64,000 bases of DNA from Arthrobacter sp. StoSoilB5. GTDB lineage: Bacteria; Actinomycetota; Actinomycetes; Actinomycetales; Micrococcaceae. Numbering within the stretch: position 1 is the stretch's first letter; each line of letters opens with the position of its first letter. The notes under the pieces were generated by a model. It worked only from the letters and a program-made list of their open reading frames with translations, did no database searches and had not been told where the DNA came from. Made by a program: the position numbers and the translations under genes. The DNA lies in NCBI RefSeq assembly GCF_019977235.1, contig NZ_AP024646.1:1178001-1242000 (forward strand). Reading direction: 5' to 3'. Below are positions 32,604 through 42,507 of this stretch, piece after piece.

Positions 32604-35498
32604 TTGCATCCACAAACCTTGGCCAGGCGTCTGGCCGCAACCGCCGCATCCGCAGCGCTCATAGGGGCGACGCTGGTAGCTGCCGGAGTCGCAGCCAGCC
32701 CCGCAGCAACCGCCGCTGAACTGCCCCCGCCGCCCACCGGCGTCGTATATGCCAGCGACGTTCCCTGGGCCAGCATGACCAACGGTTGGGGACCGGCTGA
32801 ACTGGACATGAGCAACGGCGGCCAGGCGCTGGGGGATGCGAACCGCAGGCCGCTGACTATCGGCGGCACGGTGTACGCGAAGGGGCTCGGGACCCATGCG
32901 GCGTCGTCCATCACATACAACCTTGGCGGGCAGTGCCGGCAGTTCCTCGCCCAGGTAGGTGTGGACGATACGCAAGGGGACCGCGGCCGGGTGGACTTCA
33001 AGGTCCTGGTGGATGGCGTGGAGCGCTTCGCGGGGGAGCGGAAGGGCACCGACGGGGCCCTGCCCGTCAACGTGGATCTCAGGGGCGGGACCACGCTGCA
33101 GCTCAAGGTGGACGCCGGGCCGGAAGGGAACGGCAACGATCACGCCGACTGGGCCGATGCCAGGATCAACTGCTCGGACGAGTTCCTCGCTGCACCACTG
33201 CGTCTCGAGGCCTCAGGTGAGACCAACCTCGGTGCGCTTGTTCCGGGGACCCCGGCGACCGTCGTCGTGCGTGATTTGCAGCCGCTGGGCGCAGTGGCCC
33301 TGACGCTGGGTGGCGCGAAGGTGACCAGTGGTGCCGCTGACCAGAGCGGTGTAGCAACGCTGACGTTCGTGGTGCCGGTGAATACCAAAGGCGGTGCCAC
33401 GGAGCTGGGCGTCAGCGGACCGGGGCCGTTCGGGACGCCATCCGTCGGCAGGACCCCGGCAAGTATTGTGACGATCAGCAGCACCAAATTCTTCGTGGAC
33501 TGCTCGGCCAGTGCGCCGGGAGACGGCACTGAGCAAAGTCCGTTCAACTCGACTGCCCAAGTCAATGCCCATGGCGCGTTCGCCGCGGGTGAGTCCATCC
33601 TGTTCCGCGCCGGAACCGCGTGCGACGGCGCGCTGACGCCGGGCGGTACTGGCGTCGCGGACCACCCGATTACGGTCGCGAGCTATGGCGACGGCGACAA
33701 GCCCACCATCAACGGCGGCGGCGCTGTAGCTGCCGTGCAGATCACCAATGCCAGCCACTGGACCGTGAGCCGGCTGCACGTGATCAACCCGTCGGCGGAG
33801 CTGGGACGCCGCGTGGGCATCCTGTTCAACACCACCACGACGTTCGCGCAAGCAGGGGTGGTGATCACGGATAACCACGTGGAGGACGTGGCTGGCTGGT
33901 CGAACAAGACCGGGCCCCGCAGTGCCGAGTTCCCGCTGTCCGCCGGGATCATGGTCCAGGTGCAGGGCGGTTCGGGGGCCTACAACGGCATCACGATCAC
34001 GGGTAACGAGGTCAACGACGCCGGTGCTGGCGGCATCAAGCTGGCTGGCGATACCTCGCTGTATCACCGCAACGTGTACATCGGGCACAACTCGATTCAT
34101 GAGGTTGGCGGCGACGCGATCGTGGTGCATAACTCGGACGCGCCGCTGGTGGAGCACAACAGCGGGCTGAACCTGGGGATGGGCAAATACCCGTTCATCG
34201 CGGGCAACTTCGCCGGAATGTGGCCGTACAACTCCCGCAACACCCTGTTCCAGCACAACGTGGTGGGCAACAGCGTCACGTCCACGTACGACTCCACCGC
34301 CTGGGATTGCGACATCAACGTGGTGGGCACCTGCACCTTCCAGTACAACTACTCGTACGGGAACGCGGGCGGCTTCTACCTCAACTGCATCTCCAACTGC
34401 GCGGGCGGCGCCACCTCGGCCAACGTCATCCTCCGCTACAACATCGCCCAGGACGACTGCCGAATGGGCGGCAGCAGCAGCGGCACCGGCAAGCACTACA
34501 TCTACAACAACACCTTCTACTGCCCGTCGCGCACGTTCCTGGACGACATGACCGGCCCGCGCGAGGTCCGCAACAACCTCTTCGTGGCACCGGGCGGTGG
34601 TTTGAAAACCGCGTCGGCTGTGTATGCGAACAACGCGTACTTTGGCGGCATGTTGCCGCCCGCAGGCGAGACGGGGTCCGTGGTGGGTGATCCGCGGTTG
34701 GTTGCTGGCGGCAGTGGGCAGACTTCCCTGGATGTGCCGGGGTACCGGCTGTTGTCCGGGTCGCCTTTGCTTGGGGCCGGCGTTGTTGTAGCCGACGACG
34801 GCGGCAAGGACTTCTTCGGGAACCCCACCTCGGGTGCCGCTTCCGTTCCGAATATTGGCGCATACCAGGGGCCGGGCGTTGCTGCTTCCGCTTTGCCTTT
34901 GGGGGCGCTGGTGAACCAGACGTCGGTAGCGAGTGCGGCGAATCCTCGGAATGGGGCTGTGACGGCGGATCGGCGGACGTTCTCGGAGGAGGCGTTGGCT
35001 GCGGCTGGGCTTGTCTCTGGTGCGAAGTATTCGGCGTTTGGTGTGCAGTCGGTTTGGCATCCTGCGGCTGTGGGGACGCCGGACACTTTGAAGGCTGCGG
35101 GGCAGGAGGTTCGTATTTCCGGCCGCGGGCGGACTTTGCTGGTGACGGGGTTCTCCACCGGTGGTGTCTCGTCCGGAATCGCGACCCTGCATTTCACGAA
35201 TGGCCAGAGCAGGCAGGTCACTCTTAACCTGCCGAACTGGCTTGCTGGGGTCGCTACGGATACGAGTGTTGTGGTGGCTTCGTCGGCATATCACCAGCGG
35301 CACACGCAGGCTTACAACGGTGGGCCTTCGACCGTGGTGCGTGTTGATGAGCCGGCTCGGGTGTTCGCGACGAAGATCGACATTCCTCCGGCGTTCGAGC
35401 TGGCGAGTGTGACGCTGCCTCAGGGGAGTGCGTTGGTGGACGAGGGGCTGAACATCATGGATATCGCTGTGGGGAATTTGCCGGTGGGGCTGGGGTAA
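32604..35498 (+). CDS. Secreted NPCBM-domain and right-handed beta-helix protein
   Basis: 964 residues; TTG 32604 with AGGAG 6 bases upstream. A signal peptide (residues about 1-38, ending ATA before AELPPP) is followed by an NPCBM sugar-binding domain (about 45-190: YASDVPWASMTNGWGP, GLGTHAASSITYNLGGQC). A right-handed beta-helix spans about 290-720 with asparagine-rich rungs (NGITITGNEVNDAGAGGI, TIVVHNSDAPLVEHN type). The last 200 residues are unassigned. It likely binds and cuts a plant or microbial polysaccharide outside the cell. A scrambled, decayed copy of part of it lies at 37131-37440. Confidence 0.88.
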   Translation: MHPQTLARRLAATAASAALIGATLVAAGVAASPAATAAELPPPPTGVVYASDVPWASMTNGWGPAELDMSNGGQALGDANRRPLTIGGTVYAKGLGTHAASSITYNLGGQCRQFLAQVGVDDTQGDRGRVDFKVLVDGVERFAGERKGTDGALPVNVDLRGGTTLQLKVDAGPEGNGNDHADWADARINCSDEFLAAPLRLEASGETNLGALVPGTPATVVVRDLQPLGAVALTLGGAKVTSGAADQSGVATLTFVVPVNTKGGATELGVSGPGPFGTPSVGRTPASIVTISSTKFFVDCSASAPGDGTEQSPFNSTAQVNAHGAFAAGESILFRAGTACDGALTPGGTGVADHPITVASYGDGDKPTINGGGAVAAVQITNASHWTVSRLHVINPSAELGRRVGILFNTTTTFAQAGVVITDNHVEDVAGWSNKTGPRSAEFPLSAGIMVQVQGGSGAYNGITITGNEVNDAGAGGIKLAGDTSLYHRNVYIGHNSIHEVGGDAIVVHNSDAPLVEHNSGLNLGMGKYPFIAGNFAGMWPYNSRNTLFQHNVVGNSVTSTYDSTAWDCDINVVGTCTFQYNYSYGNAGGFYLNCISNCAGGATSANVILRYNIAQDDCRMGGSSSGTGKHYIYNNTFYCPSRTFLDDMTGPREVRNNLFVAPGGGLKTASAVYANNAYFGGMLPPAGETGSVVGDPRLVAGGSGQTSLDVPGYRLLSGSPLLGAGVVVADDGGKDFFGNPTSGAASVPNIGAYQGPGVAASALPLGALVNQTSVASAANPRNGAVTADRRTFSEEALAAAGLVSGAKYSAFGVQSVWHPAAVGTPDTLKAAGQEVRISGRGRTLLVTGFSTGGVSSGIATLHFTNGQSRQVTLNLPNWLAGVATDTSVVVASSAYHQRHTQAYNGGPSTVVRVDEPARVFATKIDIPPAFELASVTLPQGSALVDEGLNIMDIAVGNLPVGLG

Positions 35499-35525
35499 CC
35501 TTGGCGGTTCGGTGAGGTAGGGCTC

Positions 35526-35558
35526 GTGTGGGATCCGCTGGGGAAGCGGGTCCCACAC
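35526..35558. terminator. Bidirectional terminator hairpin
   Basis: GTGTGGGATCCGCT (35526-35539) and AGCGGGTCCCACAC (35545-35558) pair around a 5-base loop with a single wobble. It lies between the convergent beta-helix and MarR genes. Confidence 0.8.
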
Positions 35559-35569
35559 TGCTTTGCTGC

Positions 35570-36073
35570 TTAGCTCGGTTCGCCGTCGTTGTTCGTCAGC
35601 AAAAACTTCCGCAGGAGGTTCGCCAGCTGCGTCCGCTCGGATTTTGTGAGGCCCTCGAGCATCTTCTGCTGATTCTCCACGTGGTGCTCAACAACTTCGT
35701 CTACCAGGGCAAGCCCCTCGGGCGTGAGGCTGATCAGCAGTTGCCTGCGGTTCTCGGGGTTGGTCTCCCGATGAACCAACCCGCGGGACACAAGCCGATC
35801 CACGCGGTTGGTCATGGCCGCGGAGCCGATCATCGTCAGGCTGGCCAGACGCCCGGGTGTTAGCGGAGCTTCCTCCGCCGACCGCCGCAGCGTAGCCAGG
35901 ACATCAAACTCCCATGGCTCCAGCCCAAACTGGTTCATGAACTTCTGAACGTCGAGAGCAGCCAAGCGACTGGCCCTGTTGAGTCGGCCAAGAACACCCA
36001 TGGAGCCGACGTCCAGGTCGGGGCGCTCCTTGTTCCACTGCTCAAGAATCATGTCTACTGCGTCGCGGTCCAT
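35570..36073 (-). CDS. MarR family transcriptional regulator
   Basis: 167 residues, starting at ATG 36073. Winged-helix core: QFGLEPWEFDVLATLRRSAEEAPLTPGRLASLTMIGSAAMTNRVDRLVSRGLVHRE at residues about 48-102. It is divergent from the EamA transporter gene, with an imperfect dyad between them at 36123-36137. MarR proteins usually repress a divergent efflux or catabolic gene until a phenolic or other ligand binds. Confidence 0.93.
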   Translation of the reverse strand: MDRDAVDMILEQWNKERPDLDVGSMGVLGRLNRASRLAALDVQKFMNQFGLEPWEFDVLATLRRSAEEAPLTPGRLASLTMIGSAAMTNRVDRLVSRGLVHRETNPENRRQLLISLTPEGLALVDEVVEHHVENQQKMLEGLTKSERTQLANLLRKFLLTNNDGEPS

Positions 36074-36122
36074 CGTCCTCCAAGGCTTGACCTCAAACAG
36101 TACAGCACCTACATTGTCTTAC

Positions 36123-36137
36123 GTCAAATAGTTCGAC
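36123..36137. promoter_or_regulatory. Imperfect dyad GTCAAATAGTTCGAC in the MarR-EamA gap
   Basis: Ten of 15 bases match the reverse complement, with arms GTCRAAY. It sits 23 bases before the EamA start and about 50 bases before the MarR start, in a site expected for a MarR operator. Confidence 0.4.
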
Positions 36138-36160
36138 ATCAAAATGTATGGAAGTGAACA

Positions 36161-37108
36161 ATGGCCGGGACTGTAGCGACTGTCAGCAGCAATTCGGGAG
36201 GGCCTGGCCTATCTAAGGCATCCCCTCGCGACCTCTTCATCACCGCACTCGCGCCGATGGTCTGGGGTTCCACGTATCTGGTGACCACCGAGTTCCTTCC
36301 AGCTGATCGACCCCTTCTGGCAGCCACGATCCGGGCTCTACCGGCTGGGATCGTTCTGATGCTAGTTACCCGAACCTGGCCGCGGGGGAATTGGTGGTTC
36401 AAGGCCGCTGCGTTGGGGGCACTCAACATTGGGCTGTTCTTCTTCCTCCTGTTCTTCACCGCGTACCAACTGCCCGGAGGCGTCGCAGCGCTGGTCGGGT
36501 CCGTCCAGCCCCTGTTCGTGCTGTTCCTTGGCGTGCTGCTTCTCGGGGAGAAGATCCGCGCGGCGCACATCGTCGCCTGTGCCGTTGGAGCGGCAGGTGT
36601 TGGCTTGCTCGTTCTGCGGTCCGACGCAACGTTAACGATCATCGGCGTCGTAGCTGGGATGGCTGGGGCGCTGAGCATGGCCGCCGGCATAGTCCTCACC
36701 AAACGCTGGGGAAGGCCCGACGGCGTGGGCCTGCTCGGCTTCACTGGGATGCAGCTGGCCATGGGCGGAGTCATGCTCCTGCCCGTGACGTTGGTTGTCG
36801 AAGGACTGCCTGGGTCCGTTTCTCTGCCAAACCTTGCGGGCTTCGCTTACCTCAGCGTCATCGGTGCATTGGCCGCCTACGCCGTGTGGTTCCGAGGCAT
36901 CCAACGCCTGCCCACGATGGTGGTGTCGTTCCTGGGGTTCCTGAGCCCGCTTGTTGCCACTGTGCTGGGGTTTGTGTTCCTGGGGGAGTCGTTGTCGGGG
37001 TGGCAGCTGGTCGGGGCGGTGCTGGTGCTGGTCTCGGTGTTCTTGGTGCAGCGGCCAAGGGATGGTGAGCATCTGGAACATCCGCGAAAGGCGGAAGCGC
37101 CCACGTGA
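36161..37108 (+). CDS. EamA/DMT family transporter (RhtA/YdcZ type)
   Basis: 315 residues with ten hydrophobic segments in two EamA halves: first FITALAPMVWGSTYLVTTEFLP and ALVGSVQPLFVLFLGVLLLGEKIR near residue 110-140, second GFLSPLVATVLGFVFLGESLSGWQLVGAVLVLVSVFLV near 260-300. Both halves end with the GE motif typical of the superfamily. It exports or imports amino acids or metabolites. It is divergent from and probably controlled by the MarR gene. Confidence 0.93.
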   Translation: MAGTVATVSSNSGGPGLSKASPRDLFITALAPMVWGSTYLVTTEFLPADRPLLAATIRALPAGIVLMLVTRTWPRGNWWFKAAALGALNIGLFFFLLFFTAYQLPGGVAALVGSVQPLFVLFLGVLLLGEKIRAAHIVACAVGAAGVGLLVLRSDATLTIIGVVAGMAGALSMAAGIVLTKRWGRPDGVGLLGFTGMQLAMGGVMLLPVTLVVEGLPGSVSLPNLAGFAYLSVIGALAAYAVWFRGIQRLPTMVVSFLGFLSPLVATVLGFVFLGESLSGWQLVGAVLVLVSVFLVQRPRDGEHLEHPRKAEAPT

Positions 37109-37130
37109 CAGATGAGCGAGATGTTCGACG

Positions 37131-37440
37131 GCGCCACGCGTACTTTGGCGGTATGTTGCCGCCAGCTGGCGAGATGGGTTCGATGCTCGGCGACCCTCGG
37201 TTGGTTGCTGGCGGCAGCGGCACCCGCAAGCACTGCATCTACAACAACACCTTCTGCTGCCCGTCGCGCACCTTCCTGGACGACATGACCAGCCCGCACG
37301 AGGTCCGCAACAACCTCTTCGTCGCATCGGGCGGCAGCCCTCAAGACCGTGTCGGCTTCTTATGGGAACAACGCGTACCTTGGCGGTATCTTGCCTTCCA
37401 CCGGCGAGACAGGTTCCGTTCTCGCCGGGACGGGCATCGC
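37131..37440 (+). pseudogene. Scrambled relic of the beta-helix gene
   Basis: Bases about 37138-37216 resemble 34638-34717 (AYFGGMLPPAGE...GDPRLVAGGSG), followed directly by 37218-37420, which resembles 34483-34690 (KHYIYNNTFYCPSRTFLDDMT, then the same YFGG/NAYLGG segment again). The second part is frameshifted near 37330, where a one-base change moves to another frame. The order differs from the intact gene, so it is the product of duplication and deletion, not a simple copy. No complete domain remains; it is a pseudogene fragment. Confidence 0.85.
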
Positions 37441-37553
37441 TCCAGCCTCGCAAGTTGGTCTGCGTTTGCATCACAACAGATGCAAAGGGAGGACAAGATA
37501 CTTCCACCATGAATATCAGGAGTCCGCGTAAGTAGCTCCAGGGGTTCTCAGAC

Positions 37554-40500
37554 TTACGCTCCCACAAGTTGCATAAGCTGGCCATAGTCTGCAACCACGT
37601 CGTACCTAACGTCTTCAGTGTTCCTTGTGTTTACAGATGCAAAGAACTTGCGGGCGCAGTCGATTTTTGCATTCTCGACGCCCTTGAGCTGAAGGGTTGA
37701 AAGTGATCCCTTGGTCTCGGCGACGAAGTAGACGTGCTTCACGTTGCCCTCGGTGAACGCGATCGCCCAGTCGGGGTTGTAGTCACCGACTGGGGTCGGG
37801 ATGAAGAAGCCGCGCGGGAGCTTGGCGTAGACCGCGACCTCTTTGCTGATGTCGAGGTCGGCTACGAAGGCCCGCTCAATCTCGGAGTCGGTGATGACGT
37901 AGTCGTAGATGTGTTTCGTCAGCTTGTTGCCCGCGTGCGCGAGATCCTGCTTCGTTTGGTTCTCTGTGAAGATCGCGGAGTGGAACCGGTCCTCCAGCGC
38001 GTCATACGTCAGGTGTTCAACGATGACGGTTGCTTTCTGCTCGTTGATGAGCCGGGCCGCTTCGGTGATGAACTGCTCGGGATTCAGCCTGAACTTGGCG
38101 AAGGTCCCGGGGGCGACACCGCGCAGGATAGCGGCGACGGTCCGCCGGGTGAGCTGCGTTTTTCCGGTGATCTCGCCCAGCAGGTCGTACCTCACCTTTG
38201 AGCCTGCACTTCTCGTTTCGGTGTGGGTCTCGGTGCTCGAGACGGCAAAACCAGCGCCGCTCGTGAGGTCGTCAGCCTCCATCGACTCGCGTTGCTGTCC
38301 GGCCTGGACGACGTACTGAACGGTAGCCACATTCAGGTGCTTGTCCAGTTCAGTAGTGCACTTGCGGATCAGCTCAGCCGAATCGAACTCGACCTGGTAG
38401 ACAGCCCTGTGGTTGATCCGGCTCCAGAGTGATTGGAACTCCTTCTTGGCGAAGTTGTCGTTAAGCGGAATCTTCTTCGGTTTTCGGTCATCGGTAGGAA
38501 TAGGCACGTCGAGGTAGAGCATGTCCACGAGGGGCCAGACAAAGTCGATAACGGAACGCAGCACCTCAGAAGTCGGCTGTACGAGACTACCGGCTGCTTT
38601 GCAGTCCTTGTATTTATCAGTGACGAGACCGTCCTCGTTGACGTAGCCGTTCTGAACGAGGTGGAAGTAGATTGCGGTGGCTAGCTTTTCCTCAACAACG
38701 GAGTCGCCGGACGGTGTGTGGATGGTTTTCCCGGTAAAGAACTTAACACTGGCTTTGCGCGGACGGGCGGCGAGGGACTCGGAGATTTCCCTCTGAAGCC
38801 CTGCGACGAAGTCGGTGTAGGACTCGTCGGTAACGACAGTCAGATCGTTGATGTCGTGCACGGTGACCGGGTTGTCCATCCTCTCGCCGTGTTGGTTAAC
38901 AGCAAGCCGGAGGCCGCGGCCGATCTCCTGGCGGCGGGAGACAGTGTTGTCGCTCTTCTTGAGTAGGCCCATGACGAAGACGTTGGGGTTGTCCCATCCT
39001 TCACGCAGCGCGGAGTGGGAGAAGATGAACCTCACCGGCTCGGCAAACGACAGTAGCCGTTCCTTATCTTTGAGGATTAGGTCGTAAGCGTCTGTATCGA
39101 TTGATTGGCCTGTATCGTCTCCGCGGCCGGAAACTTTGCCGTCTACTAGGCGCTTGGTCTTTTTATCGATGGAGAAGTACCCCTCATGCACCGCACCGAC
39201 CTCGTCACGGCGCAGGTACTGCTGGTATGCCTCGGCGGCTGCGTCGAGCGCCAGCTCGCCCAACACTTCATCCCGGATGGCCGTGTACTCCTCCTCGAAG
39301 AGGCGGGCGTAGTCGCCGCGGGTGTCTTCGCGGTCGTAGTCACGGTACTTGGCGACCTCGTCGATGAAGAACAGAGAGAGCACCTTGATGCTCTGGCTAA
39401 ACAGCTCACGCTCTTTGTCCAGGTGGGCGCGGATGACCTCGCGAATCTGGATGCGGCGCTTCGTCTCTTCTGTGACGTCTCGGTCGGCAAGCTGCCCAGC
39501 GATAACGACGTCGCCGTTGCTCAGTTCGATCACGTCGCGGTTCGCGTCGATCTCGGTGATGAACAGGCCTTTGTAGGCCTCGATACCGTTCGAGACGTCG
39601 TGAAGGTTGGCGCCAACATCAAGGCGTTTGACTTGCCGCTTAATAGGCCCGCTTTTCGTCTGCACTTCGATCTCGGCCCGTGCACGGGGCTTGGCACCTT
39701 TGGAGATCTCGATTGCGTCCAAGTACAGATAGGCTGTCGAACCGGCCAGGCCCTTGACGGTGATGCCACGGACGGCGATCTTTTTGACCAGCTTCTGGTT
39801 GTAGGCGTCAAGCGCATCGAGCCGGTGTACCTTGTTGTGCTCGACCTTGTGGGTTGCCGAATAGCGCAGCAGCATGAGTGCATTGAACTCGGAGAGTGCT
39901 TTGAGGGACTTTTCGGCACCGATTTTCTGAGGCTCGTCGATGATTACGATTGGCCGGTTTGCCTTGATGACGTCGATGGGGCGGCGGGATTGGAAGTCGT
40001 CGAGCTCATCGTAGATGCGGCGGTTGTCCTTCCCTGTGGCGTTGAATGCTTGGATGTTGATGATCATCACCTGCACACCCGCATCGGAGCTGAACCGTTC
40101 CAGCTCGTGCAGCTGTGAGGAGTTGTAGATAAACGAGCGCGGCTTCGTTCCATAGGACTGCTGGAAGTGCTCGGCTGTCACGTCGAGGGATTTTTTCACG
40201 CCCTCGCGAATCGCAATTGATGGGACCACAATGATGTATTTTGACCATCCGTACCGCTTATGCAGTTCCATTATCGTCTTGATGTAGACGTAGGTCTTGC
40301 CGGTGCCTGTCTCCATTTCGACGTCAAGGTTGGGGGCACCCGGCGCCGCCTTGCTGTCGATGAGTTTCGTCGACAGGGGCAGGTTTCGGGATCGCTGCAC
40401 CTTGTGAACGTTCTCCAGCAGCTGGGCGCCTGTCAGCGCAATCTCGGCGTTGCGCAGTCCCGAGTCGGGAGCCTCATCTGTTTCGAACAGGGCCGGGTTC

Positions 40501-40631
40501 GACACGGGCGTTACCTTGCCAGGGTCAATCCTGTAGGAGATGCCGTCGTACTTGGGTTGCCCCTCGAAAACCTCTACGACGGAGTCAACGGCGTCGGTCT
40601 GGTACTGCTGAACTTTGAATTGAAGTTTCAT
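37554..40631 (-). CDS. Type III restriction enzyme-like Res subunit (helicase-nuclease)
   Basis: 1025 residues. Walker A METGTGKT near residues 106-113 and Walker B IDEPQK near 231-236 define a superfamily 2 helicase of the type III Res kind (DEPQ instead of DEAD). Helicase motif VI-like RRQEIGRGLRLAV follows later. The C-terminus has the PD-(D/E)xK-like nuclease segment PVGDYNPDWAIAF and FVAETKGS, acid and ETK positions visible. It would cut unmodified DNA with the Mod subunit. It is the last gene of a four-gene minus-strand operon and starts 5 bases after the Mod stop. Confidence 0.92.
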   Translation of the reverse strand: MKLQFKVQQYQTDAVDSVVEVFEGQPKYDGISYRIDPGKVTPVSNPALFETDEAPDSGLRNAEIALTGAQLLENVHKVQRSRNLPLSTKLIDSKAAPGAPNLDVEMETGTGKTYVYIKTIMELHKRYGWSKYIIVVPSIAIREGVKKSLDVTAEHFQQSYGTKPRSFIYNSSQLHELERFSSDAGVQVMIINIQAFNATGKDNRRIYDELDDFQSRRPIDVIKANRPIVIIDEPQKIGAEKSLKALSEFNALMLLRYSATHKVEHNKVHRLDALDAYNQKLVKKIAVRGITVKGLAGSTAYLYLDAIEISKGAKPRARAEIEVQTKSGPIKRQVKRLDVGANLHDVSNGIEAYKGLFITEIDANRDVIELSNGDVVIAGQLADRDVTEETKRRIQIREVIRAHLDKERELFSQSIKVLSLFFIDEVAKYRDYDREDTRGDYARLFEEEYTAIRDEVLGELALDAAAEAYQQYLRRDEVGAVHEGYFSIDKKTKRLVDGKVSGRGDDTGQSIDTDAYDLILKDKERLLSFAEPVRFIFSHSALREGWDNPNVFVMGLLKKSDNTVSRRQEIGRGLRLAVNQHGERMDNPVTVHDINDLTVVTDESYTDFVAGLQREISESLAARPRKASVKFFTGKTIHTPSGDSVVEEKLATAIYFHLVQNGYVNEDGLVTDKYKDCKAAGSLVQPTSEVLRSVIDFVWPLVDMLYLDVPIPTDDRKPKKIPLNDNFAKKEFQSLWSRINHRAVYQVEFDSAELIRKCTTELDKHLNVATVQYVVQAGQQRESMEADDLTSGAGFAVSSTETHTETRSAGSKVRYDLLGEITGKTQLTRRTVAAILRGVAPGTFAKFRLNPEQFITEAARLINEQKATVIVEHLTYDALEDRFHSAIFTENQTKQDLAHAGNKLTKHIYDYVITDSEIERAFVADLDISKEVAVYAKLPRGFFIPTPVGDYNPDWAIAFTEGNVKHVYFVAETKGSLSTLQLKGVENAKIDCARKFFASVNTRNTEDVRYDVVADYGQLMQLVGA

Positions 40632-40636
40632 CCCAA

Positions 40637-42502
40637 TCAGATCGCTTTCACGTCAGTCGCAGGCGACAATTCACGGAACAGTTGCTCAGCGTTGATCCGA
40701 GCGTCGTCGGACGCAAATCCGGAGTCCAGGAACACAGCGCGTAACGGCTCACGTTCGGCGATGTTGCGGACAAGTTCAGAGCTAACTTCGGAGTCGAAGC
40801 ACGCGATCAGCGCGCCATCCTCAACGAAGAAGACCTCGCGCCCTTGAATTATTTCCACAGTGATGGGCATGGTCAGTTCGAGCGCCCAGTCGAGCAGCAC
40901 TTGGAACAACAGATCCTCTCCGCTGCGATCGGGCTTCACGCTGCACTCCAACTGGTCCAAGGTAAGCTGATCGGCCTCATCAGGAGACCGAAGAACGTCA
41001 GCCATGTTGGTCGTGTCCACGCGGAAAAGACGGTAGCCCACGTCTGGGACCTGAACTTGCCCAGAAAATTCGGTAGCGACGTTTTTCAGGCGTTCGAGGC
41101 TCATGCCGAGGATCGAGTCGAACGTTGGTTCAGGCGTCGTTAGCGGCTCGTGGATTTGCGCGCAGATGAATCGCCGGTTCCCGCCGTCTGCAGCGTTTTG
41201 GGCCAGGACAGCATGCGGCGTTGTACCACTTCCGCTGAAGAAGTCGAGAACGATGTCTTCGGAGTCCACTGACGTGGCGAGCTGAAGAATACGTTGGATC
41301 AGTTGGACGGGCTTCACCGAATTCAACACGTTCTCCGTGTGTTCAAACGGTACATACTTGAGCAGGGTCTTCTTCGCGTCCTGGGTGTGGCCGACCTCAG
41401 AGTAAGGCCAGAAAGTTTGCGGGGTACGCCCGCCGGTCATCTCCGAGAGAAACCGCTTGAGCCGCGGCATGTTGTCGCCATTTTCTCCCCACCAGATGCG
41501 ACCGTCGGTGTCGAGTTCTTTGAACTTCTGTTCTGAGATACCCCAGTACCGCCCACGTGGCGGTCCACTTACCACGCGCCCGCTCGGGGTTGTGATTGGA
41601 TACAGTCCAGCGCCGTAGGCATTGCGCGCAGCAAGATCTGAAGATGTCCAAGGGCCTCTTGGATCGTTATCAGGGTTCTTGTAGCGCGCATCCATCTCTG
41701 CTGTCCTCGGTAGTCCATTGGGCACCCATTGAGACTTGTCTCGCGCGAACACGAGGATGTAGTCATGGTCCTCGGAAAACCACTGAGCGGAGTTCTTGGG
41801 CGAGAAGACCTTCTGCCAAATAACCTGGGCGACGAAGTTCTGTGCCCCGAACACCTCGGCGCACAGCTTGCGAAGATTGTCTACCTCGTGATCGTCGATC
41901 GAAATGAAGATGACACCGTCATCGCGAAGCAGGTTACGTGCCAGCTTCAACCGGGGGTACATCATGCTAAGCCAGTCAGAGTGGTACCTGCCGTCGGTTT
42001 CAGTTAGTGCAACCAGCCCACGGCCTTCTTCGTCGGCCTGACCCGATCTAACGAGGAACTCGCGAGAGGTCGCCGCAAAGTCATCGTTGTAGATAAAGTC
42101 ACGCCCGGTGTTGTACGGGGGATCAATGTAGATCAGCTTGACCTTGCCGAGGTATGACTCCTGAAGAAGCTTCAGTGCATCGAGGTTGTCGCCTTCGATG
42201 AAGAGGTTCTTGGTGGTGTCGAAGTTGACGGACTCTTCACGGACTGGACGAAGACTTTTGGCGATGGGAGCGTTGGCTGCGAATGCAGCCGCCCGCTTGC
42301 CGGGCCAGTCTAGTTGGTAGCGTTCCTGTCGTCCTTCGATGACGTGGCTGGATAGTTCCTGACGAAGGAGGTCAAAATCGATTGCCTTAGTGGGGTTGCC
42401 GTCCGCGTCAAGGGTCTCGGTGACGACGCTGGGGAATAGCCTGGCCACCTTGTCGATGTTGGCGTCGGTCAGGTCGGGCGACGTCATGCGCAGTTTCTCC
42501 AC
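40637..42502 (-). CDS. Type III-like Mod: DNA adenine methyltransferase
   Basis: 621 residues. DPPY (residues 127-130) precedes the FxGxG motif FFSGSGT (421-427), so this is a beta-class N6-adenine or N4-cytosine methylase, here within the adenine-specific type III Mod arrangement. The region between them, with SDWLSMMYPRLKLARNLLRDDG, is the conserved methylase core; the long middle part is the target-recognition zone. Start GTG 42502; ATG 42487 has GGAG 9 bases upstream and is equally likely. It partners the Res gene and follows DUF4391. Confidence 0.92.
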   Translation of the reverse strand: MEKLRMTSPDLTDANIDKVARLFPSVVTETLDADGNPTKAIDFDLLRQELSSHVIEGRQERYQLDWPGKRAAAFAANAPIAKSLRPVREESVNFDTTKNLFIEGDNLDALKLLQESYLGKVKLIYIDPPYNTGRDFIYNDDFAATSREFLVRSGQADEEGRGLVALTETDGRYHSDWLSMMYPRLKLARNLLRDDGVIFISIDDHEVDNLRKLCAEVFGAQNFVAQVIWQKVFSPKNSAQWFSEDHDYILVFARDKSQWVPNGLPRTAEMDARYKNPDNDPRGPWTSSDLAARNAYGAGLYPITTPSGRVVSGPPRGRYWGISEQKFKELDTDGRIWWGENGDNMPRLKRFLSEMTGGRTPQTFWPYSEVGHTQDAKKTLLKYVPFEHTENVLNSVKPVQLIQRILQLATSVDSEDIVLDFFSGSGTTPHAVLAQNAADGGNRRFICAQIHEPLTTPEPTFDSILGMSLERLKNVATEFSGQVQVPDVGYRLFRVDTTNMADVLRSPDEADQLTLDQLECSVKPDRSGEDLLFQVLLDWALELTMPITVEIIQGREVFFVEDGALIACFDSEVSSELVRNIAEREPLRAVFLDSGFASDDARINAEQLFRELSPATDVKAI

Positions 42503-42507
42503 GGGGT

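Noticed and set aside
33213..35558. A 781-codon minus-strand frame across the beta-helix gene
   Set aside because: The opposite strand has a signal peptide, NPCBM and beta-helix motifs; this frame has a biased, Arg/His/Val-rich composition and no motif, so it is a shadow.
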